Below are positions 7,606 to 16,258 of a stretch of DNA of 41,342 bases, piece after piece. Numbering within the stretch: the stretch's first letter is position 1; the number at the start of each line of letters is the position of its first letter. Made by a program: the position numbers and the translations under genes. Origin of the DNA: Pseudomonadota bacterium (lineage in GTDB: Bacteria; Pseudomonadota; Gammaproteobacteria; JAKAQQ01); NCBI GenBank assembly GCA_021798795.1, contig JAJZBR010000010.1:1-41342 (forward strand), written 5' to 3'. Below the pieces are notes generated by a model. That model ran no database searches and was not told the origin of the DNA. It saw nothing but the letters and a program-made list of their open reading frames with translations.

Positions 7606-9153
7606 ATGCCCCAAGCCCCACCCCATCCCCCGGCCTCCGAGTGGACCGGCCGGGAAAATCCCTTACCCCGGGTGCTTTCGGCTGCAGAACAGTATGCCTT
7701 GGGCAATGAACTTAGACGACTTGGAGATCATCAATCCGCCGAAGAAGCGCTACGGGCGGCACTGGAGCAGGATCCAGCACTTTTCGATGCCCGGCTGAGC
7801 CTCGCCTTCCTCTATCGGGATCTTGGCCGCATCGGAGAGGCGGGAGCCCTCTTCGATCCTTGGCTCGAGTCCAACCCCGACGATGCCATCCTTCTTGGGC
7901 GAGTAGCCCAGCTGCTCGATGCAATCGGAGACCCTGGCCGGGCACTTGCCTGCTATGAGCAGGCGACTCGTCTGGACGTGGACCTGGCCCCCGCCTGGTT
8001 CGAGCGCGGGCGTCTACTCTTACAGTCGGGATCCTTCGAAGAGGCAGCGCAAAGTCTCGCCCGCGCCCTCGCCATCAACCCCGAGCAGGGGGCAGCCTAC
8101 CTGCTTCTCGCACAGACCCGCCGGTTCACGACCGGCGATCCGCTGATCCTTTTCTTCGAGAACCAGCTCACCCAAGGCAAACACCCCGCATCGACCCAGG
8201 CGTGCCTGCACTTTGCCTTAGGCAAAATCCGTGACGATCTCGGTCAGCCGGAGCGGGCGTTCGCCGAGATCGAGGCCGCCAATGCCATACGCCGCAAAGA
8301 GGTCCGTTTCGACCGGGCCCCTTGCGCAGAACGCCTGCAACGTCTGCTCGCCGTTTCGCCCGGATTCTGGATCCCGCCCGAACCCCACCCAGCTCAAATC
8401 AGCCCGGAACCGCTTTTCATCGTGGGTCTGCCCCGGGCAGGGACCACACTCCTCGAGCGGCTCATGGCGACCCACCCGGCTATCATGACCGCGGGCGAAA
8501 CCGACACCTTGTCGCACCTGCTTGAAGCACTCCGGCTGGCAGCGCGCTGGCAGGAACCCTGGGATCCGGGCCGAACGTTCAGTTCGAGCACACTCGCAGA
8601 AGAATGTTCCGATGCGGCAGCCTACTACCGAACCGAGCTCACCTGTGGATCCAGACCTGGCGTGCGCTACCTCATCGACAAGAATCCGCTTAACTTTTGG
8701 CACTTGGGACCCATCCGGCGACTCTTCCCCCACGCTCGGATTCTTGCCGTGGAACGTGATCCGCGCGATGTCCTGCTCTCTCTCTATTTTCAAAACTTCG
8801 ACCGACCGGAACTTGGCTTCTCCTACGCAATCGACGATATCCGGTTCTACCTCGAGATGCACCAGATCCTGATGACACATTGGCAGCGTTGCACAGGATC
8901 CCTCCTCCGAGTGATACGTTACGAAACCCTGGTTCAGGAGCCCACGACGGTTGTGGGCGAGCTCCTGGATTGGCTCGGTCTTGATCCGTCCCTCCGAGAC
9001 ACCGTGGATCGGGATCAGGCGGTCATTCGAACCGCGAGCGCCTGGCAGGCGCGCCAGCCCGTTTATCTGCGATCGGTCGGCCGCTGGAAGCCATATGCCA
9101 GGGTTCTCATCGAGCGCTACCCTGAGCTGGCCCAACTGGGATTTGGCACGTGA
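7606..9153 (+). CDS. TPR-repeat sulfotransferase (first of two)
   Basis: A 515-residue protein with N-terminal TPR repeats (about residues 25-190) and a C-terminal PAPS-dependent sulfotransferase domain, which moves a sulfate group to a hydroxyl or similar acceptor. The 5'-phosphosulfate loop is FIVGLPRAGTTLLERLM (about 270-285), and the 3'-phosphate region is AVERDPRDVLLSLYF (about 380). No signal peptide is seen, so it should act in the cytosol, where PAPS is made. I chose ATG 7606, preceded by AGGA; an in-frame ATG at 7519 would add 29 unremarkable residues. It overlaps the second sulfotransferase as GTGA and is divergent from the TonB receptor. The family is clear; the acceptor is unknown. 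Confidence 0.88.
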   Translation: MPQAPPHPPASEWTGRENPLPRVLSAAEQYALGNELRRLGDHQSAEEALRAALEQDPALFDARLSLAFLYRDLGRIGEAGALFDPWLESNPDDAILLGRVAQLLDAIGDPGRALACYEQATRLDVDLAPAWFERGRLLLQSGSFEEAAQSLARALAINPEQGAAYLLLAQTRRFTTGDPLILFFENQLTQGKHPASTQACLHFALGKIRDDLGQPERAFAEIEAANAIRRKEVRFDRAPCAERLQRLLAVSPGFWIPPEPHPAQISPEPLFIVGLPRAGTTLLERLMATHPAIMTAGETDTLSHLLEALRLAARWQEPWDPGRTFSSSTLAEECSDAAAYYRTELTCGSRPGVRYLIDKNPLNFWHLGPIRRLFPHARILAVERDPRDVLLSLYFQNFDRPELGFSYAIDDIRFYLEMHQILMTHWQRCTGSLLRVIRYETLVQEPTTVVGELLDWLGLDPSLRDTVDRDQAVIRTASAWQARQPVYLRSVGRWKPYARVLIERYPELAQLGFGT

Positions 9154-11009
9154 ACCGAACGGAAACCGAATCCGCCCTGCGAAGATCATGGAACCGAAAC
9201 CTCGGTGAGGCGGTGTCATTCATGCAGCGCGGGCAATACGCCGATGCCGAGCGGATCTTCACCCATCTTCTCGCCCAGCCGGGCACTCCGCCACCGGTGC
9301 TGCATTTCGCGGGTCTCAATGCAATCGAACTCGGCAGGAATGAGGAAGGCTTAGGCCTCTTGCGTCGCTCGATCGAACTCGCGCCAACCGATCCCGCTTT
9401 CCAGGCCAACCTCGCCACTGCGCTCATCCGGCTTAAGCGATTGGACGAAGCGGAACCGCTCCTTCGCGCCCTGCGTCTGCGTGATCCCGGGAATCCCAAG
9501 CCTGCCTTCGTTCTGGCCAATCTGCTCCATCTCAGTGCACGCGAGGGTGAGGCGGTTGCCCACTGGAAGGAGTGTCTCGCACATGCTCCCGAGTGGGCAC
9601 AGGCATGGCTCGGACTGGGCGAAAGCCTGAGCGAACTCGGTGATCGGGCGGGAGCCGATCAGGCCTATGCGAGAGGACAGATGCTCCTGCCCGAAGATCC
9701 CCTGATCCGTGTGGCCCGCGCGGATCTTGTCGTACAAGACGAACAGGATGATGGAGGATCCGAAACCGCCCGCGAGCTCTACGAGGAGGCGCTCAGGTTG
9801 AAACCCCATTTCGCCCCGGCCGAAGCAGGCCTCGCAAGCCTTGAGGGTCAGGCCGGTGCATTCGATGCGGCGCTCGGGAGGCTCCGCACGCTACTTGAAC
9901 GCGATCCGCGCGCCTACTTTGCCTGCTGGCTCATGGCCCGCTTCAAGACCTACCCAGCCCACGATCCGGACCTTTCTCTCATCGAACGGACGGTTGCCGA
10001 AGCTGGGCGGGAGCCTGCTTCCGAGACGGCGCATCAGGCCTTTTTCGGGTGGGGAAAGGTGCTCGAAGACCTCGGAGAATACGATCGGGCGTGGGCGGCC
10101 TTCAGCCGCGGTCACGAGCTCAAACCGGTTAACCGCGCCTATAACGAATCCACTCAGCGCCAGTACATGCGGCTCCTTCTCAAATCGACGGATCAATCCT
10201 TTATTGAGAAAAATCGCGTGAAGGAACCCGGACCCATCCGACCGGTCTACATCGTGGGCATGCCCCGCTCCGGAACGACACTCGTCGAGCAGATGCTTTC
10301 GGTACATTCCGATATCACGGCTTGCGGAGAGATGGTGGCTCTCCAGAGCGCCCTCTGTCGCGGACTTGAAATCCTCGACATCGGCCTATTGCCCTTCGCC
10401 TTTCATCCCCTGAGTCCGGCCGCCTGGAGGCGTCTCAAGGGCGAAGTCGACTACCTCTACGCCGAACGGAGCCGGGGTCGGCAGATTTTGACCGACAAGA
10501 TGCCAAGCAACTTCATGAACCTGGGATTTCTGACCGCACTCTACCCGAATGCCCGCGTGATCCACATCCAGCGAGAGGCACGCGATACCTGCGTATCCTG
10601 TTATACAACACTTTTCCGCAGTAGCCAGCGGTTCAGCTCTGATCTCACCCATCTCGGCCATTACTTCCGGATGTATGAGGCCGTCATGGAATACTGGCGG
10701 ACCATTCTCCCTGCTACGACACTACTCGAGATTCGCTACGAAACGCTTGTCGCAAACCCGCGCGCGACTCTGGAATCGATTCTCGACTTTATCGGGCTGC
10801 CCTGGCAGGAGGCCTGCCTCCACCCCGAGCGCTCCGGCCGGCATATCCGGACAGCGAGCCTCTTCCAGGCCCGCCAGCCGATTGGCACAAACTCCATTGG
10901 CCGCTCGCAACACTATGCCCGCCACCTCGTGCCTCTTGATGCCGCACTTGCCATTGCGCAACCTCTTGAGGATCCCATGCCGGATCTTTCGGCTTCGATC
11001 TCCGGGTGA
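9150..11009 (+). CDS. TPR-repeat sulfotransferase (second of two)
   Basis: A 619-residue protein with a longer TPR region (about residues 20-330) and a C-terminal sulfotransferase domain. The phosphosulfate loop is YIVGMPRSGTTLVEQML (about 366-382) and the 3'-phosphate region is IQREARDTCVSCYT (about 472). The C-terminal FQARQPIGTNSIGRS is shared in pattern with the first copy (WQARQPVYLRSVGRW). The GTG start overlaps the previous stop (GTGA), so the two are translationally coupled and probably work together. The two are clearly diverged rather than a recent tandem copy, which argues for different acceptors or steps. No signal peptide is visible. Confidence 0.9.
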   Translation: MNRTETESALRRSWNRNLGEAVSFMQRGQYADAERIFTHLLAQPGTPPPVLHFAGLNAIELGRNEEGLGLLRRSIELAPTDPAFQANLATALIRLKRLDEAEPLLRALRLRDPGNPKPAFVLANLLHLSAREGEAVAHWKECLAHAPEWAQAWLGLGESLSELGDRAGADQAYARGQMLLPEDPLIRVARADLVVQDEQDDGGSETARELYEEALRLKPHFAPAEAGLASLEGQAGAFDAALGRLRTLLERDPRAYFACWLMARFKTYPAHDPDLSLIERTVAEAGREPASETAHQAFFGWGKVLEDLGEYDRAWAAFSRGHELKPVNRAYNESTQRQYMRLLLKSTDQSFIEKNRVKEPGPIRPVYIVGMPRSGTTLVEQMLSVHSDITACGEMVALQSALCRGLEILDIGLLPFAFHPLSPAAWRRLKGEVDYLYAERSRGRQILTDKMPSNFMNLGFLTALYPNARVIHIQREARDTCVSCYTTLFRSSQRFSSDLTHLGHYFRMYEAVMEYWRTILPATTLLEIRYETLVANPRATLESILDFIGLPWQEACLHPERSGRHIRTASLFQARQPIGTNSIGRSQHYARHLVPLDAALAIAQPLEDPMPDLSASISG

Positions 11010-11087
11010 TCCGGAGCTGATTACGCGATTGCCCCCCCTGTCGCTCACCCCACACCGGGAGATCAGGGTTTCCGCACGGAGCCCCGC

Positions 11088-12752
11088 TTATCCCGAAGGG
11101 CAAACTGGAGCGACTGAAACCCTCAAGGGCGCAGGCGCATCCCCATCCAGCTCAGCCTGGGTCGGTACCGTCTCCTCAATCGGTGCGTGTGGAAGGAAAT
11201 GCGGACGGATCCGTTGCTTCGTAGCCTGCTCAAAATCATAAGCAATCTCAATGAGGGTGGGCTCGGCCCATTTGCCTGCAAAAAATGTCATGCCAACCGG
11301 CAGACCATGCACGTTGCCGGCGGGTACCGTGACGGATGGATAGCCAGCCACGGCTGCCGGGCTGTCGCCACCGGCACATCCGTGATCCCCGTCGACGAGA
11401 TCGATGCTCCAGGCCGGGCAGGATGCCGGCGCGAGGAGTGCCGCAAGGTCGTTGGTTTTGAGTGCCCGATCGATCCCTTCAGGACCAGTCAGCAACTTGG
11501 CTTGGGCCAGAGCTTTTTTATAGGCCGGGCTGCTCAGCGTTCCCATACGGTTCGCCATAAGAAAAATATCCTGACCGAACCAGGGCATCTCCTGACGCCG
11601 ATGCCTGCGGTCAAAAGCGATCAGCTGGGTCAGGGTCTTGACCTTGAGCCCGTGACGGTGCGCCAGATAGGTATTGAGATCGTTCTTGAACTCGTACAAG
11701 AGGCTCGTAAACTCAGCCTTGCCATACGCATGGAGATGGGGTAGCCGGACGGGTATGACGCGAGCGCCCTGGCTGCGCAGGGCGGCGACGCTATAGTCCA
11801 GTATCCGTCGGATTTGGGGATTGGGTCCGACAAGTCCGCAGACGACCCCAATCCGTTTGCCTTTGAGCTGCCCTGGCTTGAGATACCGGGTGTAGTCGGT
11901 TCTGTGCCGATTGGCGTTGCGGGTCCAGGGATCGCGTGGATCGGAACCCGCGATGACGGTCAGCAGGGCAGCTGCTCCGGCCACACTTCGCGCCATGGGC
12001 CCAGGATCATCCTGGCTTTCCGCAATGGGGACGATTCCAGAGCGGCTGACCAACCCGAGTGTTGGTTTGATATCCACAATACCGTTCATGGAAGCAGGAC
12101 AGGTCAGCGAACCGTCCGTTTCGGTACCGATGGCCAACGGAACCAACCCGGCGGAGACCGCGACGGCCGAACCCGAACTGGATCCGCAGGCACTGCGGGT
12201 CAACACATAAGGGTTGCGGGTCACTCCGCCCACAGCGCTCCACCCGCTCGTGGAGTGAGTGGACCTGAAGTTCGCCCACTCGCTGAGGTTGGCTTTCCCG
12301 AGAATGATCGCCCCGTGCTGCTTCAGCCGGGTAACAATCGTCGCATCGCGTGACGGGGGCGGGCCTTCCAGGGCCAACGATCCGGCCGTGGTCGGCATCG
12401 AGCGGGTATCAATATTGTCCTTGAGGAGTACCGGGATTCCGAAAAGGAGGCCGTGACCGTGACCCGAACGGATCGCCTGTTCCCGCTCACGGGCAATCCG
12501 GATGGCGTCCGGGTTGATGAGAATGACCGCATGGAGCTTGGGCCCCTGCCGGTTCAGAAGCTCAATCCGGTTGATCAACTCCCGAACCAGCTCAGGGTCG
12601 GTAATCTGTCCCGACTCGAGTTCCCGATGCAGGGTGGCAAGAGATTGGAAGTAGGGTGTCACAGGGCCCGTCAACGGCGGCAGGCGCGGGTAGGCCGAAA
12701 CGGCCGCCGTCACCCCGAAAAACATGAAACCGATGAAAATGGATGATTTCAT
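11088..12752 (-). CDS. Secreted amidase (amidase signature family)
   Basis: A 554-residue enzyme that hydrolyses amide bonds by a Ser-cisSer-Lys triad. The residues seen are Lys111 (VLLKDNID), Ser191 (ACGSSSGS) and Ser215 (GTETDGSLTCPAS), with the Gly/Ser-rich signature between them. Residues 1-20 form a signal peptide ending in VSA, so it acts in the periplasm or outside. That, with the TETDGS signature, places it nearer to exported peptide amidases than to GatA. GAGG lies six bases before the ATG. It converges on the sulfotransferase gene with a 78-base gap in which I see no clear terminator. It stands alone in its strand block. Natural substrate unknown. Confidence 0.9.
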   Translation of the reverse strand: MKSSIFIGFMFFGVTAAVSAYPRLPPLTGPVTPYFQSLATLHRELESGQITDPELVRELINRIELLNRQGPKLHAVILINPDAIRIAREREQAIRSGHGHGLLFGIPVLLKDNIDTRSMPTTAGSLALEGPPPSRDATIVTRLKQHGAIILGKANLSEWANFRSTHSTSGWSAVGGVTRNPYVLTRSACGSSSGSAVAVSAGLVPLAIGTETDGSLTCPASMNGIVDIKPTLGLVSRSGIVPIAESQDDPGPMARSVAGAAALLTVIAGSDPRDPWTRNANRHRTDYTRYLKPGQLKGKRIGVVCGLVGPNPQIRRILDYSVAALRSQGARVIPVRLPHLHAYGKAEFTSLLYEFKNDLNTYLAHRHGLKVKTLTQLIAFDRRHRRQEMPWFGQDIFLMANRMGTLSSPAYKKALAQAKLLTGPEGIDRALKTNDLAALLAPASCPAWSIDLVDGDHGCAGGDSPAAVAGYPSVTVPAGNVHGLPVGMTFFAGKWAEPTLIEIAYDFEQATKQRIRPHFLPHAPIEETVPTQAELDGDAPAPLRVSVAPVCPSG

Positions 12753-12920
12753 TGGATACCTCAGTCAAACAGACCACGAAGCTCGCCTTGGAAACCTAAC
12801 AGCGAACGGAGCTTTGATCGAGAAGGATACCGCATACTGACTCCGGTATCCCGGGCGCCACTTCGGGCGGGGCAGACCCGTTCCTGGCCTCGCCTGAGGC
12901 AGTGTTAATAAATAGGGTAT
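12753..12920. other. Upstream region of amidase with a hairpin
   Basis: No gene seen. It holds a hairpin at 12825-12851 (stem GGATACCG/CGGTATCC, 11-base loop) without a T run, and a smaller GCCTC/GAGGC hairpin near 12890-12905. The left border of the inserted segment that follows may lie here, but no inverted repeat or target duplication could be matched. Confidence 0.35.
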
Positions 12921-13049
12921 TCGTAAAAGTGTGTTGGGCAGTTCTGTACTAAATGCAAAGCGGCAAGCTCCTTACAATCGCAAAAGTGTGTTGCTTTCTC
13001 AACTTTGCTCGCGTAAGATGCAGCTATCGACAATCGTAAAAGTGTGTGG
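12921..13049 (+). repeat. Three direct repeats spaced about 57 bases
   Basis: The motif TCGTAAAAGTGTGTTG occurs at 12921-12936, as TCGCAAAAGTGTGTTG at 12978-12993, and as TCGTAAAAGTGTGTGG at 13034-13049. Start-to-start spacings are 57 and 56 bases. The last copy ends seven bases before the ATG of the small gene at 13056. The DNA between copies is not repeated. The placement suggests binding sites for a regulator of the small gene and AbiEii-like pair, or element-end binding sites for a transposase. Confidence 0.8.
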
Positions 13050-13055
13050 TTCACC

Positions 13056-13283
13056 ATGCTTCATCGCCACCTCAACCATGAGCGCTTCACCCTCGCCGCT
13101 ATCGACGACGTGATCTCACGCGGTCGGTGGCAGGATTGGGCGGAACTACGGCGGGCGGCTTTGTCCGACCGCGCCCTGCTCGACAAAGTGGAGCGCGTGT
13201 GCCGCCCTTACGTCTCCGACCCCTATGCTCAACGCCATCACTTCTGGATGCACTATGCCGAAGAACACCGCACCGCTCCCTGA
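13056..13283 (+). CDS. Small protein upstream of AbiEii-like gene, possible antitoxin
   Basis: A 75-residue protein starting MLHRHLNHERF. It is predicted all-helical with no membrane segment. I do not recognise the family. The 3' end overlaps the AbiEii-like gene by 29 bases, the arrangement of two-gene toxin-antitoxin modules where the small gene comes first. It does not look like a typical AbiEi antitoxin, which is longer and has a winged helix. A GTG at 13044 could add four residues but lies within the third direct repeat. The antitoxin role is inferred from position only. Confidence 0.6.
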   Translation: MLHRHLNHERFTLAAIDDVISRGRWQDWAELRRAALSDRALLDKVERVCRPYVSDPYAQRHHFWMHYAEEHRTAP

Positions 13284-13980
13284 CTGGGAACTCGTCTTGT
13301 CTTCTGCCGCACGGCTCCAGCGCATCCTGCCAGATGCCGTGTTGGTTGGGGGAACCGCCTCGGCAATCCACGCCGAACACCGCTTCTCCCATGACGCCGA
13401 CCATGTGCTGACCGATCTGTGTCACCGCTTTGACGAAGTGCTGGCCGAGCTTGAATCGGTCGCTGGCTGGAAAACGGCCCGTGTGCAGCGCCCCGTGCAA
13501 ATCCTTGGCAGCCTCGACGGCATCGAAACCGGGGTTCGCCAGCTTGTTCGGGATGAACCATTGGAAACGGCTGTGGTGGACTACCATGGGGCGCGAATCA
13601 CCGTTCCGACCGAGCGTGAGATTTTGCGCATCAAGGGGGTGTTGATCCTCAAGCGCAACGCTACGCGGGATTACCTCGACTTCGTGGCTTTGGCCGATCA
13701 CATGGGCGATGAGAGCGTTGCCCATGCGCTGCAATCATTCGACCGGCTCTACCAGCAAGAGAGTGGTGAATCTCCGCTACAGCAGTTGCAAGTCCAGCTT
13801 GCCAACGCGCTGCCCTATGACTTGGAAGAAACTGAACTCAGCGAGTACAAGAACCTCGATCCTCGCTGGCATGACTGGCGGGGGGTTCAAGCGGCTTGTT
13901 CCCACCTCTCAGCCGTCATCTTCGACCGAGTGTGCAATATGGAAGAAGATCGTTCTGATGATTATGGGACGGATCCATGA
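13255..13980 (+). CDS. AbiEii/AbiGii-like nucleotidyltransferase (putative toxin)
   Basis: A 241-residue protein of the DNA polymerase beta-like nucleotidyltransferase fold. The signature is LVGGTASAIHAEHRFSHDADH, that is GG-T followed by HRxSxDxD with both metal-binding Asp present. A later KGVLILKRNATRDYLDF segment matches the Lys and (K/R)DYxD motif of AbiEii-type proteins. In known systems such enzymes are toxins that transfer nucleotides to RNA and are held in check by a partner. I chose MPKNTAPLPDW; an ATG at 13225 lies deeper in the upstream gene. An ISL3-type transposase follows in the same direction 67 bases later, so the pair may be a passenger of that element. Confidence 0.75.
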   Translation: MPKNTAPLPDWELVLSSAARLQRILPDAVLVGGTASAIHAEHRFSHDADHVLTDLCHRFDEVLAELESVAGWKTARVQRPVQILGSLDGIETGVRQLVRDEPLETAVVDYHGARITVPTEREILRIKGVLILKRNATRDYLDFVALADHMGDESVAHALQSFDRLYQQESGESPLQQLQVQLANALPYDLEETELSEYKNLDPRWHDWRGVQAACSHLSAVIFDRVCNMEEDRSDDYGTDP

Positions 13981-14047
13981 ATCCGGCTGGAAGGGTCTTA
14001 GTGGCGTAAGGCTGCTTCGTGGCACATCTGGCAAAGCGCGTCCTGAA

Positions 14048-15445
14048 ATGGCTGCCAACATCCTGAACCTCCCGCAGTACCGGGTGCTGCACGTGGGGGA
14101 AACCAACCACGACTACCACGTTACCGCCGAGCCGGTGGACGTGGCCTCAGTCTGCCCGCACTGCCAGTCCGACCGTCTGACCTCGTGGGGCACCCGCGAG
14201 CAGGTATTCAAAGACATGCCGATGCACGGCAAGCGTGTGGGCATCTACATCGACACCAAGCGGCTGCGCTGCCAGTCCTGTGGCAAGACTTTTTCGCAGA
14301 CGCTGCCTGTGCTTGCAGTGAACCGCATGATGACCGATCGGCTGGTGAAGTGGATCGGGCAACAGGCGTTGAAACGCACTTTCGTCTCTCTGGCCGATGA
14401 AACCGGCGTGGTCGAAGGGACGATCCGCAACATCTTCCGCGGCTACATCAACGAGCTTGAGCAGACCGTCCGCTTCGAGACGCCGAAGTGGATGGGTATA
14501 GACAAAATCCACATCATCAACAAGCCGCGCTGCGTCGTCTCTAACATTCAGAACAACACCATCGTGGACATGCTCCACAACCGTGACAAGGACACAGTTG
14601 AGAAATACCTGTGCAAGATGCCGAACCGGAACCAGGTACAGTACGTAGCGATGGATATGTGGGCGCCCTACCGCGATGCGGTAAGTGTGGTACTGCCCGA
14701 GGCGACCATCGTCATCGACAAGCTCCACGTCGTCAGAATGGCGAACGACGCGATGGAGAAGGCACGCAAAGACTTGCGAGGCGAACTGACGATCAAGCAG
14801 AAGCGCGGACTGATGCACGACCGATGCGTGCTCTTGAAGCGCGAGCGCGACCTGAACGATGAAGAGCGACTGAATCTCGACGGCTGGACGAAGAATTACC
14901 CAGCCTTGGGTGAGATGTACAGGCTCAAGGAGGACTTTTACGGCATCTATGAGGCCGCAACGCCAGAGGACGCCATGCGGCACTACGAGGCGTGGCATAG
15001 GGCCGTCTCGACCGATATCAGACCCTACTTCGCCGAGCTGATCCGCACCTTCACGAACTGGCAGCCGTTCATTCTCAACTACTTCGAGCACCCAGTGACG
15101 AATGCCTACACGGAGTCGCTGAACAGCCTGACTCGGATGATGAACCGGCTAGGCCGGGGCTACTCGTTCGAGGCATTGCGGGCCAAGGTGCTGTTCACCA
15201 AGGGCATTCACAGCCACAAACAGAAGCATCCAAGGTTCGAGCGAAAGCGCGAGCCGGAACCGGTCGCAGCGGGTTATGGCCTGCCGGATGATGCCATCGG
15301 CTACGGCTTGCCGGTGATAGAGAAAGAGCGTCCGATGCGTCCGCCCGAAGCCTACAACCCACACAATCATGAGAAGCTAGAGAAGAACTACGGCGTGGAC
15401 ATTTCAACACTCATCCGCATGATTGAGGCGGGAGAGGATGTCTAG
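14048..15445 (+). CDS. ISL3-family transposase
   Basis: A 465-residue transposase. The N-terminus has a zinc-ribbon (CPHCQSD near residue 37 and LRCQSCGKTF near 77), then a helix-turn-helix (LADETGVVEGTIRNIF). A DDE domain follows with Asp in WMGIDKIHI, Asp in YVAMDMWAPYRDAV and the Glu in a region containing NAYTESLNSLTRMMNRLGRGYSF. The enzyme appears full length for the family. The start MAANILNLPQYRV has no strong ribosome-binding site. I could not match the terminal inverted repeats: GGGTCT at 13993-13998 and AGACCC at 15537-15542 are a possible but weak pair. Confidence 0.9.
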   Translation: MAANILNLPQYRVLHVGETNHDYHVTAEPVDVASVCPHCQSDRLTSWGTREQVFKDMPMHGKRVGIYIDTKRLRCQSCGKTFSQTLPVLAVNRMMTDRLVKWIGQQALKRTFVSLADETGVVEGTIRNIFRGYINELEQTVRFETPKWMGIDKIHIINKPRCVVSNIQNNTIVDMLHNRDKDTVEKYLCKMPNRNQVQYVAMDMWAPYRDAVSVVLPEATIVIDKLHVVRMANDAMEKARKDLRGELTIKQKRGLMHDRCVLLKRERDLNDEERLNLDGWTKNYPALGEMYRLKEDFYGIYEAATPEDAMRHYEAWHRAVSTDIRPYFAELIRTFTNWQPFILNYFEHPVTNAYTESLNSLTRMMNRLGRGYSFEALRAKVLFTKGIHSHKQKHPRFERKREPEPVAAGYGLPDDAIGYGLPVIEKERPMRPPEAYNPHNHEKLEKNYGVDISTLIRMIEAGEDV

Positions 15446-15457
15446 CCCAACTGGAGC

Positions 15458-15474
15458 ACTGGGTGCCCAGTTTT
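15458..15474 (+). terminator. Intrinsic terminator after ISL3 transposase
   Basis: ACTGGG and CCCAGT form a six-pair stem with a two-base inner loop, opening to a larger AACTGG/CCAGTT form, and a TTTT run follows. It lies 12 bases after the transposase stop. Confidence 0.55.
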
Positions 15475-15578
15475 CCTCATATTCTCAAACCCGCTCCCAA
15501 TAGCATCAGAAACCGACCTCTTAACCGAACGGGCCCAGACCCGGATCACGATTGGGCGCTGCCAGTGCCCGGAGCGGA

Positions 15579-16256
15579 TCAGGACACGTAACGGGTCGGA
15601 TCCGGAATACCCGCATCCAGAAAGCCTTGCCTTCGTATGCAGCAGGCATCGCACACCCCACAGGCCACCCCGGATGCATTCGCAGCGTAGCAGGAAACCG
15701 TATCGGCATAATCGATTCCAAGATCCCTCCCCTTCTGGATGATCTCCGCTTTCGACCAGTTGATAAGAGGCGCCTCGATTCGGATCGGCCGCCCCTCGAC
15801 ACCGGTCTTGGTGGCACAAGCTGCAAGATCCGCAAAGGATCGGATGAACTCGGGCCGGCAATCCGGGTAGCCGGAATAATCCACCGCATTGACTCCGATG
15901 AATATCTCCTTTGCATCGAGAGTTTCGGCCCAACCGAGCGCCACGGCCAGAAAGATCGTATTGCGCGCAGGAACATAGGTTATCGGTATCCCCCGCGTGC
16001 CTGCTCGTGGAATGGGTAATGCGGAATCAGTGAGCGCCGAGCCTCCAATACGGTCGAGGGGGACATGAAGGACCCTGTGCTCCCGGGCGCCGTATTTTCG
16101 GGCCAGCCGCTTGGCCGCCCGAATCTCGGCCCGGTGGCGTTGACCATAATCGATGGTCAGCGCATGACACTCGGATCCCCGCTCCCGAACTGCAATCGCG
16201 AGCGTCGTGGTCGAATCGAGCCCGCCAGAAAAAAGAACGACCGCCCGGTTGCTCAT
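15579..16256 (-). CDS. queC: 7-cyano-7-deazaguanine (preQ0) synthase QueC
   Basis: A 225-residue cytosolic enzyme that uses ATP and ammonia to turn 7-carboxy-7-deazaguanine into preQ0, a queuosine precursor. The PP-loop is [10 protein letters not shown] at residues 8-17, and the zinc site is the C-terminal CYAAN...[11 protein letters not shown] cluster. The length fits the family. I chose the start MSNRAVV because the upstream extension of the open frame overlaps queE. The gap to the queE stop is two bases. It is the last gene of the ruv-tol-que block. The 106 bases after its stop hold the right border of the IS-containing segment. Confidence 0.96.
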   Translation of the reverse strand: MSNRAVVLFSGGLDSTTTLAIAVRERGSECHALTIDYGQRHRAEIRAAKRLARKYGAREHRVLHVPLDRIGGSALTDSALPIPRAGTRGIPITYVPARNTIFLAVALGWAETLDAKEIFIGVNAVDYSGYPDCRPEFIRSFADLAACATKTGVEGRPIRIEAPLINWSKAEIIQKGRDLGIDYADTVSCYAANASGVACGVCDACCIRRQGFLDAGIPDPTRYVS

Positions 16257-16258
16257 GA

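Noticed and set aside
11010-11087. Terminator between sulfotransferase and amidase genes
   Set aside because: No stem with a T run could be found on either strand.
13709-14047. 113-codon N-terminal extension of the ISL3 transposase frame
   Set aside because: It overlaps the AbiEii-like gene and shows no family similarity; the family start fits MAANILNLPQ.
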